Source: Bacteroidota bacterium
GTDB lineage: Bacteria > Bacteroidota > Bacteroidia > Bacteroidales > Bacteroidaceae
Length of the DNA stretch: 36,949 nt
Reading direction: 5' to 3'
Assembly: GCA_023415545.1 (NCBI GenBank)
Contig: JAEZKJ010000013.1
Coordinates: forward strand, 1-36,949
Positions 8,358 through 16,379 of the stretch are shown here, one piece after another. Position 1 is the stretch's first letter, and the number at the start of each line of letters is the position of its first letter. The notes beneath the pieces were generated by a model. That model worked only from the letters and a program-made list of their open reading frames with translations, searched no databases and was not told where the DNA came from. The translations under genes and the position numbers were made by a program.

Positions 8358-9062
8358 TTACCAATCTTTCTCTAATTTCCTACCTTGAATCTGAATTTGC
8401 TTCTTTACCTTCTCTTGAACATCCTTTTCATCTTGAGTAACAGCATTTAGAAGTTGTTCAGCATTCTCTTTAGACATTTGATTTTTATTCTGTTCTTGTT
8501 TGTTTTGATTATTTTGTTTCTGATCCTGTTTCTTATCATCATTTTGATCCTTCTTATTCTGATCTTTCTTATCATCCTTCTGATCCTGTTTCTTATCATC
8601 TTTGTTCTGCTGGTTTTGTTGCTGTTGTTGATCTTTCAGCAGTTTTTGTGCCAGTGCTAAGTTGTATCTTGTCTCATTATCTTTAGGATTGTTTTTTAAA
8701 GACTCTTTATACATGGCAATGCACTCAGGATATTTCTTATTACCTTGAAGGATAACACCCATGTTATGATAAATTTGAGCAAGTTTACCTTTATCTTTTT
8801 CTACTTTAGAAACTGATTCATATTGTTCCATAGCCTCCTTGGCTTTTTGTTGCATTAGCAGTGAGTTAGCTAGGTTGAACATAGCATCAGTTGATTGTGG
8901 ATTCTGCTCAAGAGCTTTTCTATAATCTACCTCAGCTTTAACAAAAAGACTGTCGTTATAAAGTCTATTTCCGCTACGGATATAATCTCTGTAGCTCTTT
9001 TGAGCAAAGCAGCTACTTGAAATGCAAAGCATGAAAAGAAAAATATATTTTTTTTGTAGCAT
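8358..9062 (-). CDS. batC: BatC: TPR lipoprotein-like or periplasmic protein with K/Q/D-rich tail
   Basis: The chosen start (ATG at 9062, 234 residues) begins a good signal peptide, MLQKKYIFLFMLCISSSCFA, and lies 7 bases after the batB stop. A longer frame from 9116 would overlap batB by 47 bases and spoil the signal. The Cys before FA could be a lipobox remnant but lacks the usual context. TPR repeats follow (VDYRKALEQNPQSTDAMFNL; KYPECIAMYKESLKNNPKDN), then a low-complexity linker of Lys, Gln, Asp and Asn (about 145-195), then a short charged C-terminus. The linker holds a 23-base exact repeat 60 bases apart (8518-8540, 8578-8600), consistent with in-frame duplication. Family role: TPR adaptor in the Bat complex. 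Confidence 0.85.
   Translation of the reverse strand: MLQKKYIFLFMLCISSSCFAQKSYRDYIRSGNRLYNDSLFVKAEVDYRKALEQNPQSTDAMFNLANSLLMQQKAKEAMEQYESVSKVEKDKGKLAQIYHNMGVILQGNKKYPECIAMYKESLKNNPKDNETRYNLALAQKLLKDQQQQQNQQNKDDKKQDQKDDKKDQNKKDQNDDKKQDQKQNNQNKQEQNKNQMSKENAEQLLNAVTQDEKDVQEKVKKQIQIQGRKLEKDW
8518..8600. repeat. In-frame direct repeat in the batC linker
   Basis: A 23-base segment at 8518-8540 recurs exactly at 8578-8600. The 60-base period equals 20 codons, so the duplication keeps the reading frame. It encodes part of the K/Q/D-rich linker. Confidence 0.8.
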
Positions 9063-9069
9063 AACTCTT

Positions 9070-10092
9070 TTATTTAAATAGTCTGACATTCTTGAACAAT
9101 GGATTTTTGCGGTCAAGTAGTATCATTTCAACAATTAAAATGATAAAAATTAACCATGCAAGAGCCTGGAACTGTTCATTATATTCACTATACACCTTGC
9201 TCTCGACATCCGATTTGGCAAGTTTACCAATTTCATTTTTCAAAATACGTTCCGCTGAGTTGGTATTGTCAACGCGAATATAGATACCATTACCCTCCTT
9301 CGCTATCTCTTTACACATCTGCTCATTAAGACGTGTCACTATCACATTACCATCTCTATCTTGACGAAACTTATTACTTCCATCAGCAGCAGGAATTGGT
9401 GATCCATCAGGTGAACCAATGCCTAAAACGAAGACATGAATTCCTTTTTTTGCAGCTTCTTTAGCAGCTTCCACAGCTCCACCCTCATGGTTCTCTCCAT
9501 CAGTAATTAGGATTATTGCTTTTGCCACATTTTCTTGAGGAGTAAAACTCTTCATCGCTAGTTCAATAGCACCTCCTATATCTGTTCCCTGAGTAGTAAT
9601 AAGTTCAGGAGAGATAGACTCTAAAAACATTTTAGCAGATATATAATCACTAGTTATAGGAAGCTGAGTAAATGCCTCTCCGGCAAAAACATTTAGTCCT
9701 ATTTTGTCATTATCGAATGTATCGATAAGGCGTGAAATAAGCTTTTTAGCTTTTTCAAGTCTGTTTGGTTTTACATCTTGAGCAAGCATAGAGTTGGATA
9801 TATCTAAAGCTATAACAGCCTCTACTCCACTTCTTTTTACTGTCTCAAGTTTAGAACCGAATTGTGGTCTAGCCAGCATTAAAATTGTTAGAGTAAGAGC
9901 TGAGAACATTAACCAAAACTTAATGCTTGGTCTATATTTAGATATATTTGGCATCAACTCTTTAAGAAGTGTTGGGTCACCATATTTTTTTATATTGTTG
10001 CGACGTTTCCAATTTGAATAGATGAAGAGCGCAATAATAAAAGGTAATATGATAAGCAAATATAGATAATATGGGTCTGCAAATCGAAACAT
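9070..10092 (-). CDS. batB: BatB: membrane-anchored von Willebrand factor A protein
   Basis: A 340-residue protein with two N-terminal membrane helices (about 8-25 and 58-75), a VWA domain (about 90-290) and a C-terminal helix (LAWLIFIILIVEMILL). The MIDAS metal site is intact: ALDISNSM gives Asp97, Ser99 and Ser101, with a downstream TQGTDIGGAI threonine and ITDGENHEGG aspartate. VWA proteins of this type bind metal and partner proteins and usually pair with a MoxR ATPase. It lies 12 bases downstream of batA, its paralogue, and 7 bases upstream of batC, so translation of the three is probably coupled. Confidence 0.93.
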   Translation of the reverse strand: MFRFADPYYLYLLIILPFIIALFIYSNWKRRNNIKKYGDPTLLKELMPNISKYRPSIKFWLMFSALTLTILMLARPQFGSKLETVKRSGVEAVIALDISNSMLAQDVKPNRLEKAKKLISRLIDTFDNDKIGLNVFAGEAFTQLPITSDYISAKMFLESISPELITTQGTDIGGAIELAMKSFTPQENVAKAIILITDGENHEGGAVEAAKEAAKKGIHVFVLGIGSPDGSPIPAADGSNKFRQDRDGNVIVTRLNEQMCKEIAKEGNGIYIRVDNTNSAERILKNEIGKLAKSDVESKVYSEYNEQFQALAWLIFIILIVEMILLDRKNPLFKNVRLFK

Positions 10093-10104
10093 AACTTTTT
10101 TGTT

Positions 10105-11103
10105 TTATGGTATTTTCTTTAATAGAGTATTGCGAAGAAGTATCTCAAGAAGTATACATATAAATGCAATTACTGCAAATATTTGATACTCTTCTTCGCG
10201 TGTGCTGAACTCTTTAACATTCAACTTAGTCTTCTCTAACTTATCGATCTCTTTATATATCTGCTTCAACTTATCATTACTAGTTGCACGGAAATAGTTT
10301 CCATCAGTTGAAGAAGCAATTTCATTAAGAGTTTTTTCATCAATCTCTACAGGTACATTCACATATTGAATGCCGGCATAAGTAGGCATAGGATAAGGAG
10401 CTGTACCATTGGTACCCACACCAATTGTGTAAACACGAATACCAAACTGTTTAGCTATTTCAGCCGCTGTAGATGGTGATATATCACCGCGATTGTTGCT
10501 ACCATCAGTAAGAAGTATTATAACCTTCGATTTAGCCTTGCTATCCTTTAGTCTAGATACTGCATTTGCAATACCCATACCTATAGCAGTACCATCTTCA
10601 ATAAGTCCTTTTTGAGCAATATCACATTTAATCCCATTGAAAAGATTTAATAATACAGCATGGTCAACAGTAAGAGGACATTGTGTGAAAGCCTCTCCTG
10701 CAAATATGGTGAGACCTATATTATCATTAGGTCGTCCATTAATAAACTCCGAGGCAACCTGTTTAGCAGCTTCAATTCTATTTGGTCTTAAATCTTCTGC
10801 AAGCATACTCGTTGATACGTCCATGGCAAGCATAATGTCTATACCCTCAATTTCTGAATTTTGCCAATTATCTGTTGTCTGAGGACGTGCCAAGATTATT
10901 ATTACCATAATTAATGTGATAACACGCAATAAAAAAGGTGCATGCATCATATAATTTCTCCATGTCTTTGGTGCATTAAGATACATCCTAGTTGTGGAGA
11001 TTTGAAGTGATGGTTCACTCTTTTTTCGCCTAAGTATATACCATGCAATATATGGTATCAGTAAGATAAGCAAAAATAGATATTCAATATTTGCAAAAGT
11101 CAT
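10105..11103 (-). CDS. batA: BatA: membrane-anchored von Willebrand factor A protein
   Basis: A 332-residue paralogue of BatB with the same topology: helices at about 6-24 and 57-72, a VWA domain (about 86-290) and a C-terminal helix (YQIFAVIAFICILLEILL). The MIDAS residues are Asp95, Ser97 and Ser99 in AMDVSTSM, with EDGTAIGMGI and LLTDGSNNRG completing the site. The name follows gene order in the Bacteroides aerotolerance operon, where batA precedes batB. It begins 23 bases after the stop of the 365-residue membrane protein gene. Both VWA copies keep full metal sites, so neither looks degenerate. Confidence 0.93.
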   Translation of the reverse strand: MTFANIEYLFLLILLIPYIAWYILRRKKSEPSLQISTTRMYLNAPKTWRNYMMHAPFLLRVITLIMVIIILARPQTTDNWQNSEIEGIDIMLAMDVSTSMLAEDLRPNRIEAAKQVASEFINGRPNDNIGLTIFAGEAFTQCPLTVDHAVLLNLFNGIKCDIAQKGLIEDGTAIGMGIANAVSRLKDSKAKSKVIILLTDGSNNRGDISPSTAAEIAKQFGIRVYTIGVGTNGTAPYPMPTYAGIQYVNVPVEIDEKTLNEIASSTDGNYFRATSNDKLKQIYKEIDKLEKTKLNVKEFSTREEEYQIFAVIAFICILLEILLRNTLLKKIP

Positions 11104-11126
11104 CTTCTTAATTTTTTAATATTATG

Positions 11127-12224
11127 CTACCATAGGTAGTATATGTCACGTACAATTATATATAGGATAATAATACCGGCTATAATAATAGTAGCTATGC
11201 AACTCATTAATATAATTCTACCACGTTTCGAACGTTTCTCCTCAACAGTGATTTCTGTTGGCTGATTCTCATTAGGTTCAATTTCAATCTTAGTGTTGTT
11301 AATGAACTCAACAGCATTCACCAAATTCATATCATTTTCATTCATCAATGGGGAGTGTTTAGCAAACTTCACAAGATCGGCTGTATGGAAAAGCTCGATG
11401 AGGTCTTTAATTGAGTCCTTATCTTTTTCTTTAGATAAAGCATCAATAATCTCATTTGATGTCATCTCCATAGCATTAAATCCAAACCTCTGTTGCATAT
11501 ATGTTCTTAATACATCAGTAAGCTCTGTATAATAAGTTTTAGGATCGGTAGTACGTAAGTTTTTATCCGTCTTTATCTCCTCAATCTTTTTCAGAGCCTC
11601 TTGATGAGGTGGTAACTTAGGTTCAATTTTTATTCTCTTAATAATTGGTTTGTTATCCTTGTATCTTTTATAAAGGTAAAAACATAATGCACCTAAGGCT
11701 ACGAAAAGTATTGATAAATAAACAATAGTAGATACATCTTCCCAAGTAATAGGAATTTTATGAATATCTTTTGGCCCAAAGAACTTGTCAGGATTAAGAG
11801 TATCAACAGGTATAGAGTATACTTTTAAGGCAAGTGCTTTGGATGGATATACTTTTCCATCTACCATCACTTCCATTGGTGGCAAATAATATAATGCCGA
11901 ATCAAAAGAGGTAATAGTGTACTGTTGCGATATTAGCATTCTTTTTCTATCATTAAGATATTGAGTATCAGGCTTAGCAACATCTACTACTTCTACACCC
12001 TTAATAATAGTATCCTGAATAAATGGTAACTGAAGTTTTTGATTTGCATCCATGCTAACTTCTAGCTTCAATTTCGCCTGTTCGCCGATAAGAAGCTGAA
12101 GTGAATCTATGCTTGCATTAACAGTCACCTTCTGAGCAGATGCCGTAAATGAGATAAATGCAAGATATAGGATAACCAAGAACTTGTATACACCTCTATT
12201 TATATGTAATATTTTCATATCCAT
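11127..12224 (-). CDS. BatD-like membrane protein of the moxR-bat operon
   Basis: A 365-residue protein with a signal peptide (cut near TASAQ, residue 31), an extracytoplasmic beta-rich domain (32-160), a membrane helix (164-187), a cytoplasmic helical domain (about 200-320) and a second membrane helix (336-358). The cytoplasmic segment (LRTYMQQRFGFNAMEMTSNE, then VKFAKHSPL) repeats the pattern at the C-terminus of BatD, so this looks like a shorter BatD relative, though I know of no established name. Its ATG shares one base with the stop of the DUF58 gene (TAATG), indicating translational coupling. It probably joins the VWA/MoxR complex at the membrane. Confidence 0.8.
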   Translation of the reverse strand: MDMKILHINRGVYKFLVILYLAFISFTASAQKVTVNASIDSLQLLIGEQAKLKLEVSMDANQKLQLPFIQDTIIKGVEVVDVAKPDTQYLNDRKRMLISQQYTITSFDSALYYLPPMEVMVDGKVYPSKALALKVYSIPVDTLNPDKFFGPKDIHKIPITWEDVSTIVYLSILFVALGALCFYLYKRYKDNKPIIKRIKIEPKLPPHQEALKKIEEIKTDKNLRTTDPKTYYTELTDVLRTYMQQRFGFNAMEMTSNEIIDALSKEKDKDSIKDLIELFHTADLVKFAKHSPLMNENDMNLVNAVEFINNTKIEIEPNENQPTEITVEEKRSKRGRIILMSCIATIIIAGIIILYIIVRDIYYLW

Positions 12225-13093
12225 TAGTTTCGTTTTGCAAATAAGTTCAGTAATGACCTAACATAGTCTTGATCGGTTCTTACAGATACATTGTCTATAT
12301 TGCTTTTAGTGAAAATATCATTTAATGTTATCTGACGATTTCTCCACCATTCACCATGTAGCATTCGTATTTTCTTTGACGAAGTATCAATCCACTGTTC
12401 TTCTCCTGTTTCTGCATCCCTAACATTCATCAAACCAACATCGGGAAGTTCAGCAATACGCTTGTCATAAACCTGTATAGCAATTAAATCATGCCTTCTA
12501 TTAGCAATTGTAAGCGCTGTACTATTAAGATTTTCATCAATAAAGTCACTTAAAATAAATGCTGTACATCTTTTTTTTATAACATGTGACAGATACTCAA
12601 TAGCCACTTTGATATCTGTCTTTTTACTTTCAGGCTTAAAGTCAAGTAGCTCACGAATAATATAGAGAATGTGTTTACGACCTTTTTTAGGAGGGATAAA
12701 CTTTTCAATTTTATCCGAGAAGAATATAACTCCAATTTTGTCGTTATTCTGTATCGCAGAGAAAGCAAGAGTGGCAGCAATTTCTGTCACCATGTCCATT
12801 ATAAACTGCTTTTGAGTACCAAATTCTAGAGAATTTGAAACGTCGACAAGCAAAATAACAGTAAGCTCTCTCTCTTCTTCGAAAACCTTAACAAAGGGTT
12901 TGTTATATCTTGCAGTAACATTCCAATCTATATCACGTACATCATCACCATATTGATATTCTCGGACTTCTGAAAAGGCCATACCCCTACCCTTAAAGGC
13001 AGAGTGATATTGACCTGCAAATATGTTATTTGAAAGTCCTCTAGTCTTTATCTCAATTTGACGTACCTTTTTTAATAATTCGCTTGTTTCCAT
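12224..13093 (-). CDS. DUF58 family protein (MoxR partner, VWA-like fold)
   Basis: A 289-residue soluble protein. The DUF58 signature is clear: GRGMAFSEVREYQYGDD (35-51) followed by RDIDWNVTARYNKPFVK (53-69). A VWA-like metal-site motif follows, LLVDVSNS with Asp84, Ser86 and Ser88. DUF58 proteins nearly always sit next to a MoxR ATPase and are thought to be its co-chaperone or substrate adaptor. It lies 79 bases downstream of moxR; this gap contains an AT-rich hairpin at 13111-13134. It overlaps the next gene by one base. Confidence 0.93.
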   Translation of the reverse strand: METSELLKKVRQIEIKTRGLSNNIFAGQYHSAFKGRGMAFSEVREYQYGDDVRDIDWNVTARYNKPFVKVFEEERELTVILLVDVSNSLEFGTQKQFIMDMVTEIAATLAFSAIQNNDKIGVIFFSDKIEKFIPPKKGRKHILYIIRELLDFKPESKKTDIKVAIEYLSHVIKKRCTAFILSDFIDENLNSTALTIANRRHDLIAIQVYDKRIAELPDVGLMNVRDAETGEEQWIDTSSKKIRMLHGEWWRNRQITLNDIFTKSNIDNVSVRTDQDYVRSLLNLFAKRN

Positions 13094-13110
13094 TCTATAA
13101 ATTAAAATGC

Positions 13111-13134
13111 AGATTTTTAATTAAATAAAAATCT
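13111..13134. repeat. AT-rich inverted repeat between moxR and DUF58 genes
   Basis: AGATTTTTA (13111-13119) and TAAAAATCT (13126-13134) form a 9-bp stem with a 6-base loop. There is no T-tract after it on the minus strand, so it is a poor terminator; it could stabilise or process the long operon transcript. Confidence 0.45.
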
Positions 13135-13172
13135 ATGTTAACAATATATTTGAGTGATGGAAATACGAACTA

Positions 13173-14168
13173 CTAAGGCACTTCGACTTTATTAAGTATT
13201 TTGCTTATTATTTCATCTGCAGATATGTTTGCTGCTTCAGCTTCATAAGTAAGACCGATACGATGGCGCATAACATCATGTGCAACAGCACGTACGTCCT
13301 CAGGAATAACATAACCACGACGTTTGATAAATGCATAGCTTCTAGCTGCAAGAGCAAGGTTAATAGAAGCACGAGGAGAAGCTCCAAAACCAATTAAGTT
13401 TGAAAGTTCTTTTAAGTCATATTTTTCAGGGAAACGAGTAGCGAATACTATATCAACAATATATTGTTCTATCTTCTCATCCAAATATACCTGACGAACA
13501 ACTTTTCTAGCTTCAATAATCTCTTCTTTAGATAGGATTGGACGAACTTCAATCTTCTCTCCTGTTATATTTTGACGTATAATTTTCTTTTCCTCTTCAA
13601 GCTTAGGATAGCCAATGACAACTTTCATCATGAAACGGTCAACCTGAGCTTCTGGAAGTGGATAAGTTCCCTCTTGTTCAATAGGGTTTTGAGTTGCCAA
13701 AACAAGGAATGGTTCAGGAAGTAAGAAAGTTTCTTTACTTAGTGTAACCTGTCTCTCTTGCATAGCCTCCAAAAGAGCACTTTGCACTTTAGCTGGAGCA
13801 CGGTTAATTTCATCAGCAAGAACGAAATTAGCAAAAATAGGTCCTTTCTTAGCGATGAACTGTTCATCTTTCTGGCTATATATCATTGTACCAATAACAT
13901 CGGCAGGCAACAAGTCAGGAGTAAACTGAATTCGGCTATATTTTGCGTCAATCAAAGAAGATAGAGTTTTGATTGCTAATGTCTTTGCAAGTCCGGGAAC
14001 ACCTTCTAAAAGAATATGTCCATCCGAAAGTAGACCAATTAATAAAGATTCAACTAAATGTTTCTGACCTACGATGACTTGATCCATTCCTGTCATCAAA
14101 TTGGTTACAAATGCACTTTGTCTTTCAATTCGTTCGTTAAGTTCACGAATATCAATTGCTTCAGCCAT
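13173..14168 (-). CDS. MoxR family AAA+ ATPase
   Basis: A 331-residue cytoplasmic ATPase. Walker A is GVPGLAKT (56-63) and Walker B is FVLADE (115-120), followed by INRAPAKVQSALLEAMQE and the sensor-1 segment LATQNPIEQEGTYPLPEAQ, all typical of MoxR. The C-terminal lid contains SPRASINL. MoxR ATPases act as chaperone-like machines that mature or activate partner complexes, here most likely the VWA proteins BatA and BatB through the DUF58 protein. It is the first gene of the block and has its own promoter at 14242-14272. Confidence 0.95.
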   Translation of the reverse strand: MAEAIDIRELNERIERQSAFVTNLMTGMDQVIVGQKHLVESLLIGLLSDGHILLEGVPGLAKTLAIKTLSSLIDAKYSRIQFTPDLLPADVIGTMIYSQKDEQFIAKKGPIFANFVLADEINRAPAKVQSALLEAMQERQVTLSKETFLLPEPFLVLATQNPIEQEGTYPLPEAQVDRFMMKVVIGYPKLEEEKKIIRQNITGEKIEVRPILSKEEIIEARKVVRQVYLDEKIEQYIVDIVFATRFPEKYDLKELSNLIGFGASPRASINLALAARSYAFIKRRGYVIPEDVRAVAHDVMRHRIGLTYEAEAANISADEIISKILNKVEVP

Positions 14169-14241
14169 AATTTAAATATTTAAGTTTTTCATTTTAATTT
14201 TAATAACGAAGAAGTGAAAATACTTGTTCGTTTGGGCAATC

Positions 14242-14272
14242 CAAAAATACGGCAATTAATTAACTGAAACAA
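14242..14272 (-). promoter_or_regulatory. Bacteroides-type promoter of the moxR-bat operon
   Basis: On the minus strand TTG (14272-14270) is followed after exactly 20 bases by TATTTTTG (14249-14242), a full match to TTG-N19-21-TAnnTTTG. Transcription should start near 14236, giving a leader of about 67 bases before the ATG at 14168. Confidence 0.7.
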
Positions 14273-14406
14273 TTAATTTTGATTAAAAAAAAAGGGCTTT
14301 TTATCAATTTTTAGAGGTTATTGAATTAAAGAATTATAAAACTACTATATTGTTGTGAATGTATCCAATGCTTAGTTGTCTAACTCTTAATCAAATTAAA
14401 GTAAAC

Positions 14407-14448
14407 AAAAAAGCAAGTATAATTGCTAGAATTTATACTTGCTTTTTT
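14407..14448 (-). terminator. Strong intrinsic terminator after the HU-LysM gene
   Basis: A 15-bp inverted repeat: AAAAAAGCAAGTATA (14407-14421) and its complement at 14434-14448. Both arms end in runs of six A or T, giving a U-tract in either direction. It starts 6 bases past the stop at 14454 and separates the ftsY-rimO-HU unit from moxR. Confidence 0.88.
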
Positions 14449-14453
14449 ATTAA

Positions 14454-15998
14454 TTATTTTATAGGCTTAAGTTCAGGCACTTTAACCTTAGTACCTACTA
14501 AAACTTTGTTGCCATCTTCACCAAGACTCTCTTTATTATAATCCAAAATATATCTATAAAGTTTCTTTGTACCATAATATTTAAGTGCTACTCTCATTAT
14601 AGTTTCACCATCTTTGATAGTATGAGTAGTTTTTGTTCCTGTTATTGTATAATCTAGATTTTCATCATAATTATTACTTGAAACTTTATCACTATTCTCT
14701 TCCTGTTTCTTATTGGATTCATCTTTTTTAGAAGAGTTGCTAGTCTCCTTTACATCAGATATTTTATTATTAGCACTCTTCTCCTTTATTTCAGATGTAT
14801 TGCTCTCCTCTTTTAATTTCTCTTTATTTGAATTGTCAATCTTATTAACAGATTCTTTCGTTAATGAAGGAGCAATTACTATCGAGTCATTTATACTATC
14901 ATTACTCTCTTTTATAATAGTAGTGCTATCTATAACCACTGGTTCTATAGGCAAAGTTTCAATGAAATCAGAATTTTTATAGTTTAAATTATAGAAAAGG
15001 TAAAGTGCAAAGCCAACAATTAACACAATTGTTAAATATAAAATAGTGTTTATATTTCTATCTTCATTACTATAATGTTTAATATGCTTATTAGACTCTT
15101 TATCAATATTATTAAATTCTTTATATTTATTATTTAATGATATTGTATCTTCTAAACTTGATTTATCATTGTTAGAGAAATCTTCACTATTTATATTTAG
15201 ATCTTCTGAAGGAGAATTTGGCTCAATGTTTTCAGCAGTTTCCTCTACCTCTTCAATTGTTACCTCTTCAGTAGTAGCTTCTTCCGTAGTAACTTCTTCC
15301 GTAGTAACTTCTTCATTTGTCACCTCTTCCACAGTAGCTTCTTCCGTAGAAACTTCTTCATCAACTTCTTCAGTAGTAACTTCTTCCGCGGTAGTTTCCT
15401 CTACCTCTTCAATTGTTACCTCATCACTAACAGCTTCTTCAACCTTTTCATTTTCTACTTCTGGTTCAGATGCAGCAACTTCTTCACTCTTATTTTCTTC
15501 TATTGCTTCATTTATAATAGATTCGTGACTTTCAAGCTGATCTTCATCATACTCTTCTTTATCATCAACATCATTTTCAGATTCGTAATTATTATCTTGA
15601 AGATCTTCACTAGATTCATCCGAAGATATATCATTAGGATTTTCTTCAACAATATCAGTATCCTCAAAATTAGTATCATCATTGAGAATCACTGTTTCAA
15701 AATGTGAGAATGGTTTATTAATAATATTCTTTAAAGATGAATCAGGAACAAAAGATATCTTTGAATGACCTTCAATAATAAATCTTTCGCCAGTATTAAC
15801 ATTAACACTCTCTCTGCTCTCTACTTCAATGAGTTTAAAAGTTCCAAACCCTTTAATTTTCACTAGTTTATCCGTAGCTAGTGTATCTTCAATAAGGTCA
15901 AACATTCCCTTAACAAAAGCTTCAGCATCTTTTCTCTCCATAGAGTGCTTAAGCATTAGGCTTTCGGTAATATTTTGCAGTGTTATCTTATTATTCAT
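14454..15998 (-). CDS. HU-like domain, acidic repeat, transmembrane helix and LysM fusion protein
   Basis: A 514-residue protein of unusual plan. Residues 1-98 are an HU/IHF-like DNA-binding domain (DKLVKIKGFGTFKLIEVESR; NVNTGERFIIEGHSKISFVP). Residues 105-300 are a very acidic linker with a Thr-x-Glu-Glu-Val repeat at about 193-253. A single membrane helix spans 318-338 (ILYLTIVLIVGFALYLFY). A second Ser/Lys/Glu/Asn-rich linker (340-448) leads to a C-terminal LysM domain at about 457-508 (HTIKDGETIMRVALKYYGTK; VGTKVKVPEL). There is no N-terminal signal peptide, so the HU domain should stay in the cytoplasm and LysM reach the periplasm. By family, HU binds or bends DNA and LysM binds peptidoglycan. 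The gene follows a stand-alone HU gene by 16 bases. Whether it really binds DNA is not known. Confidence 0.85.
   Translation of the reverse strand: MNNKITLQNITESLMLKHSMERKDAEAFVKGMFDLIEDTLATDKLVKIKGFGTFKLIEVESRESVNVNTGERFIIEGHSKISFVPDSSLKNIINKPFSHFETVILNDDTNFEDTDIVEENPNDISSDESSEDLQDNNYESENDVDDKEEYDEDQLESHESIINEAIEENKSEEVAASEPEVENEKVEEAVSDEVTIEEVEETTAEEVTTEEVDEEVSTEEATVEEVTNEEVTTEEVTTEEATTEEVTIEEVEETAENIEPNSPSEDLNINSEDFSNNDKSSLEDTISLNNKYKEFNNIDKESNKHIKHYSNEDRNINTILYLTIVLIVGFALYLFYNLNYKNSDFIETLPIEPVVIDSTTIIKESNDSINDSIVIAPSLTKESVNKIDNSNKEKLKEESNTSEIKEKSANNKISDVKETSNSSKKDESNKKQEENSDKVSSNNYDENLDYTITGTKTTHTIKDGETIMRVALKYYGTKKLYRYILDYNKESLGEDGNKVLVGTKVKVPELKPIK
15237..15422. repeat. Repeat region coding for the acidic (T/V)xEE linker
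   Basis: Many near-copies of a 15-base unit (on the plus strand GTAACTTCTTCCGTA and variants) encode Thr-Thr-Glu-Glu-Val. At the two ends an exact 30-base segment is found at 15237-15266 and again at 15393-15422; the 156-base distance equals 52 codons, so the frame is kept. The region is likely to vary in length between strains. Confidence 0.8.
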
Positions 15999-16014
15999 CT
16001 TTTTAGACTTAGGT

Positions 16015-16287
16015 TTATTTAAACTTCTCTTTTAAAAGTGTGCTTGGCTTGTATGATAAAACCAATTTTGGAGGAACCAACATTCTTTGTTGTGTAGCTG
16101 GGTTTACCGATATTCTTTCTAGTTTCTTCTTAACTTCAAACACTCCAAAACCATGGATTGAGATAATGTTACTCTCTTGAAGTTCTTGGGTGATAATTGC
16201 AATAACAGAAGATATTAGGCGTGAAGTATCCTTGTTAGTATAACCCAACTTATTTGATAGCTCTGATATAAATTCTTTATTGTTCAA
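16015..16287 (-). CDS. HU family DNA-binding protein
   Basis: A 90-residue HU/IHF-type protein: an N-terminal helical part (KEFISELSNKLGYTNKDTSR), the central ISIHGFGVFEVKKK strand pair, and the DNA-contacting arm with the family's NP motif (ERISVNPATQQRMLVPPKL) followed by LSYKPSTLLKEK. The start codon is TTG (16287-16285); no in-frame ATG lies nearby, and this start matches the usual HU N-terminus (MNNKEF). It lies 92 bases downstream of rimO and 16 bases upstream of the HU-LysM gene, so the two HU-type proteins are made together and could form mixed dimers. Confidence 0.9.
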   Translation of the reverse strand: MNNKEFISELSNKLGYTNKDTSRLISSVIAIITQELQESNIISIHGFGVFEVKKKLERISVNPATQQRMLVPPKLVLSYKPSTLLKEKFK

Positions 16288-16379
16288 TGTTACGTATTAT
16301 TTAAATATGATGCTATTTTACAAAAAAAAATAATTACTTCCAAAAATTAATTAAACAATGTCACTCTATCATTCCTCTA

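Noticed and set aside
8454..8660. Plus-strand frame with a very hydrophobic Ile/Leu/Phe-rich product
   Set aside because: It is the complement of the K/Q/D-rich linker of batC; the hydrophobic look comes from the low-complexity coding sequence on the other strand.
9063..9116. N-terminal extension of BatC
   Set aside because: It overlaps the end of batB and puts 18 polar residues in front of a complete signal peptide.
15169..15528. Plus-strand frame of 119 codons rich in Ser, Val and Thr
   Set aside because: It is the antisense of the acidic repeat linker of the HU-LysM gene and has no independent support.
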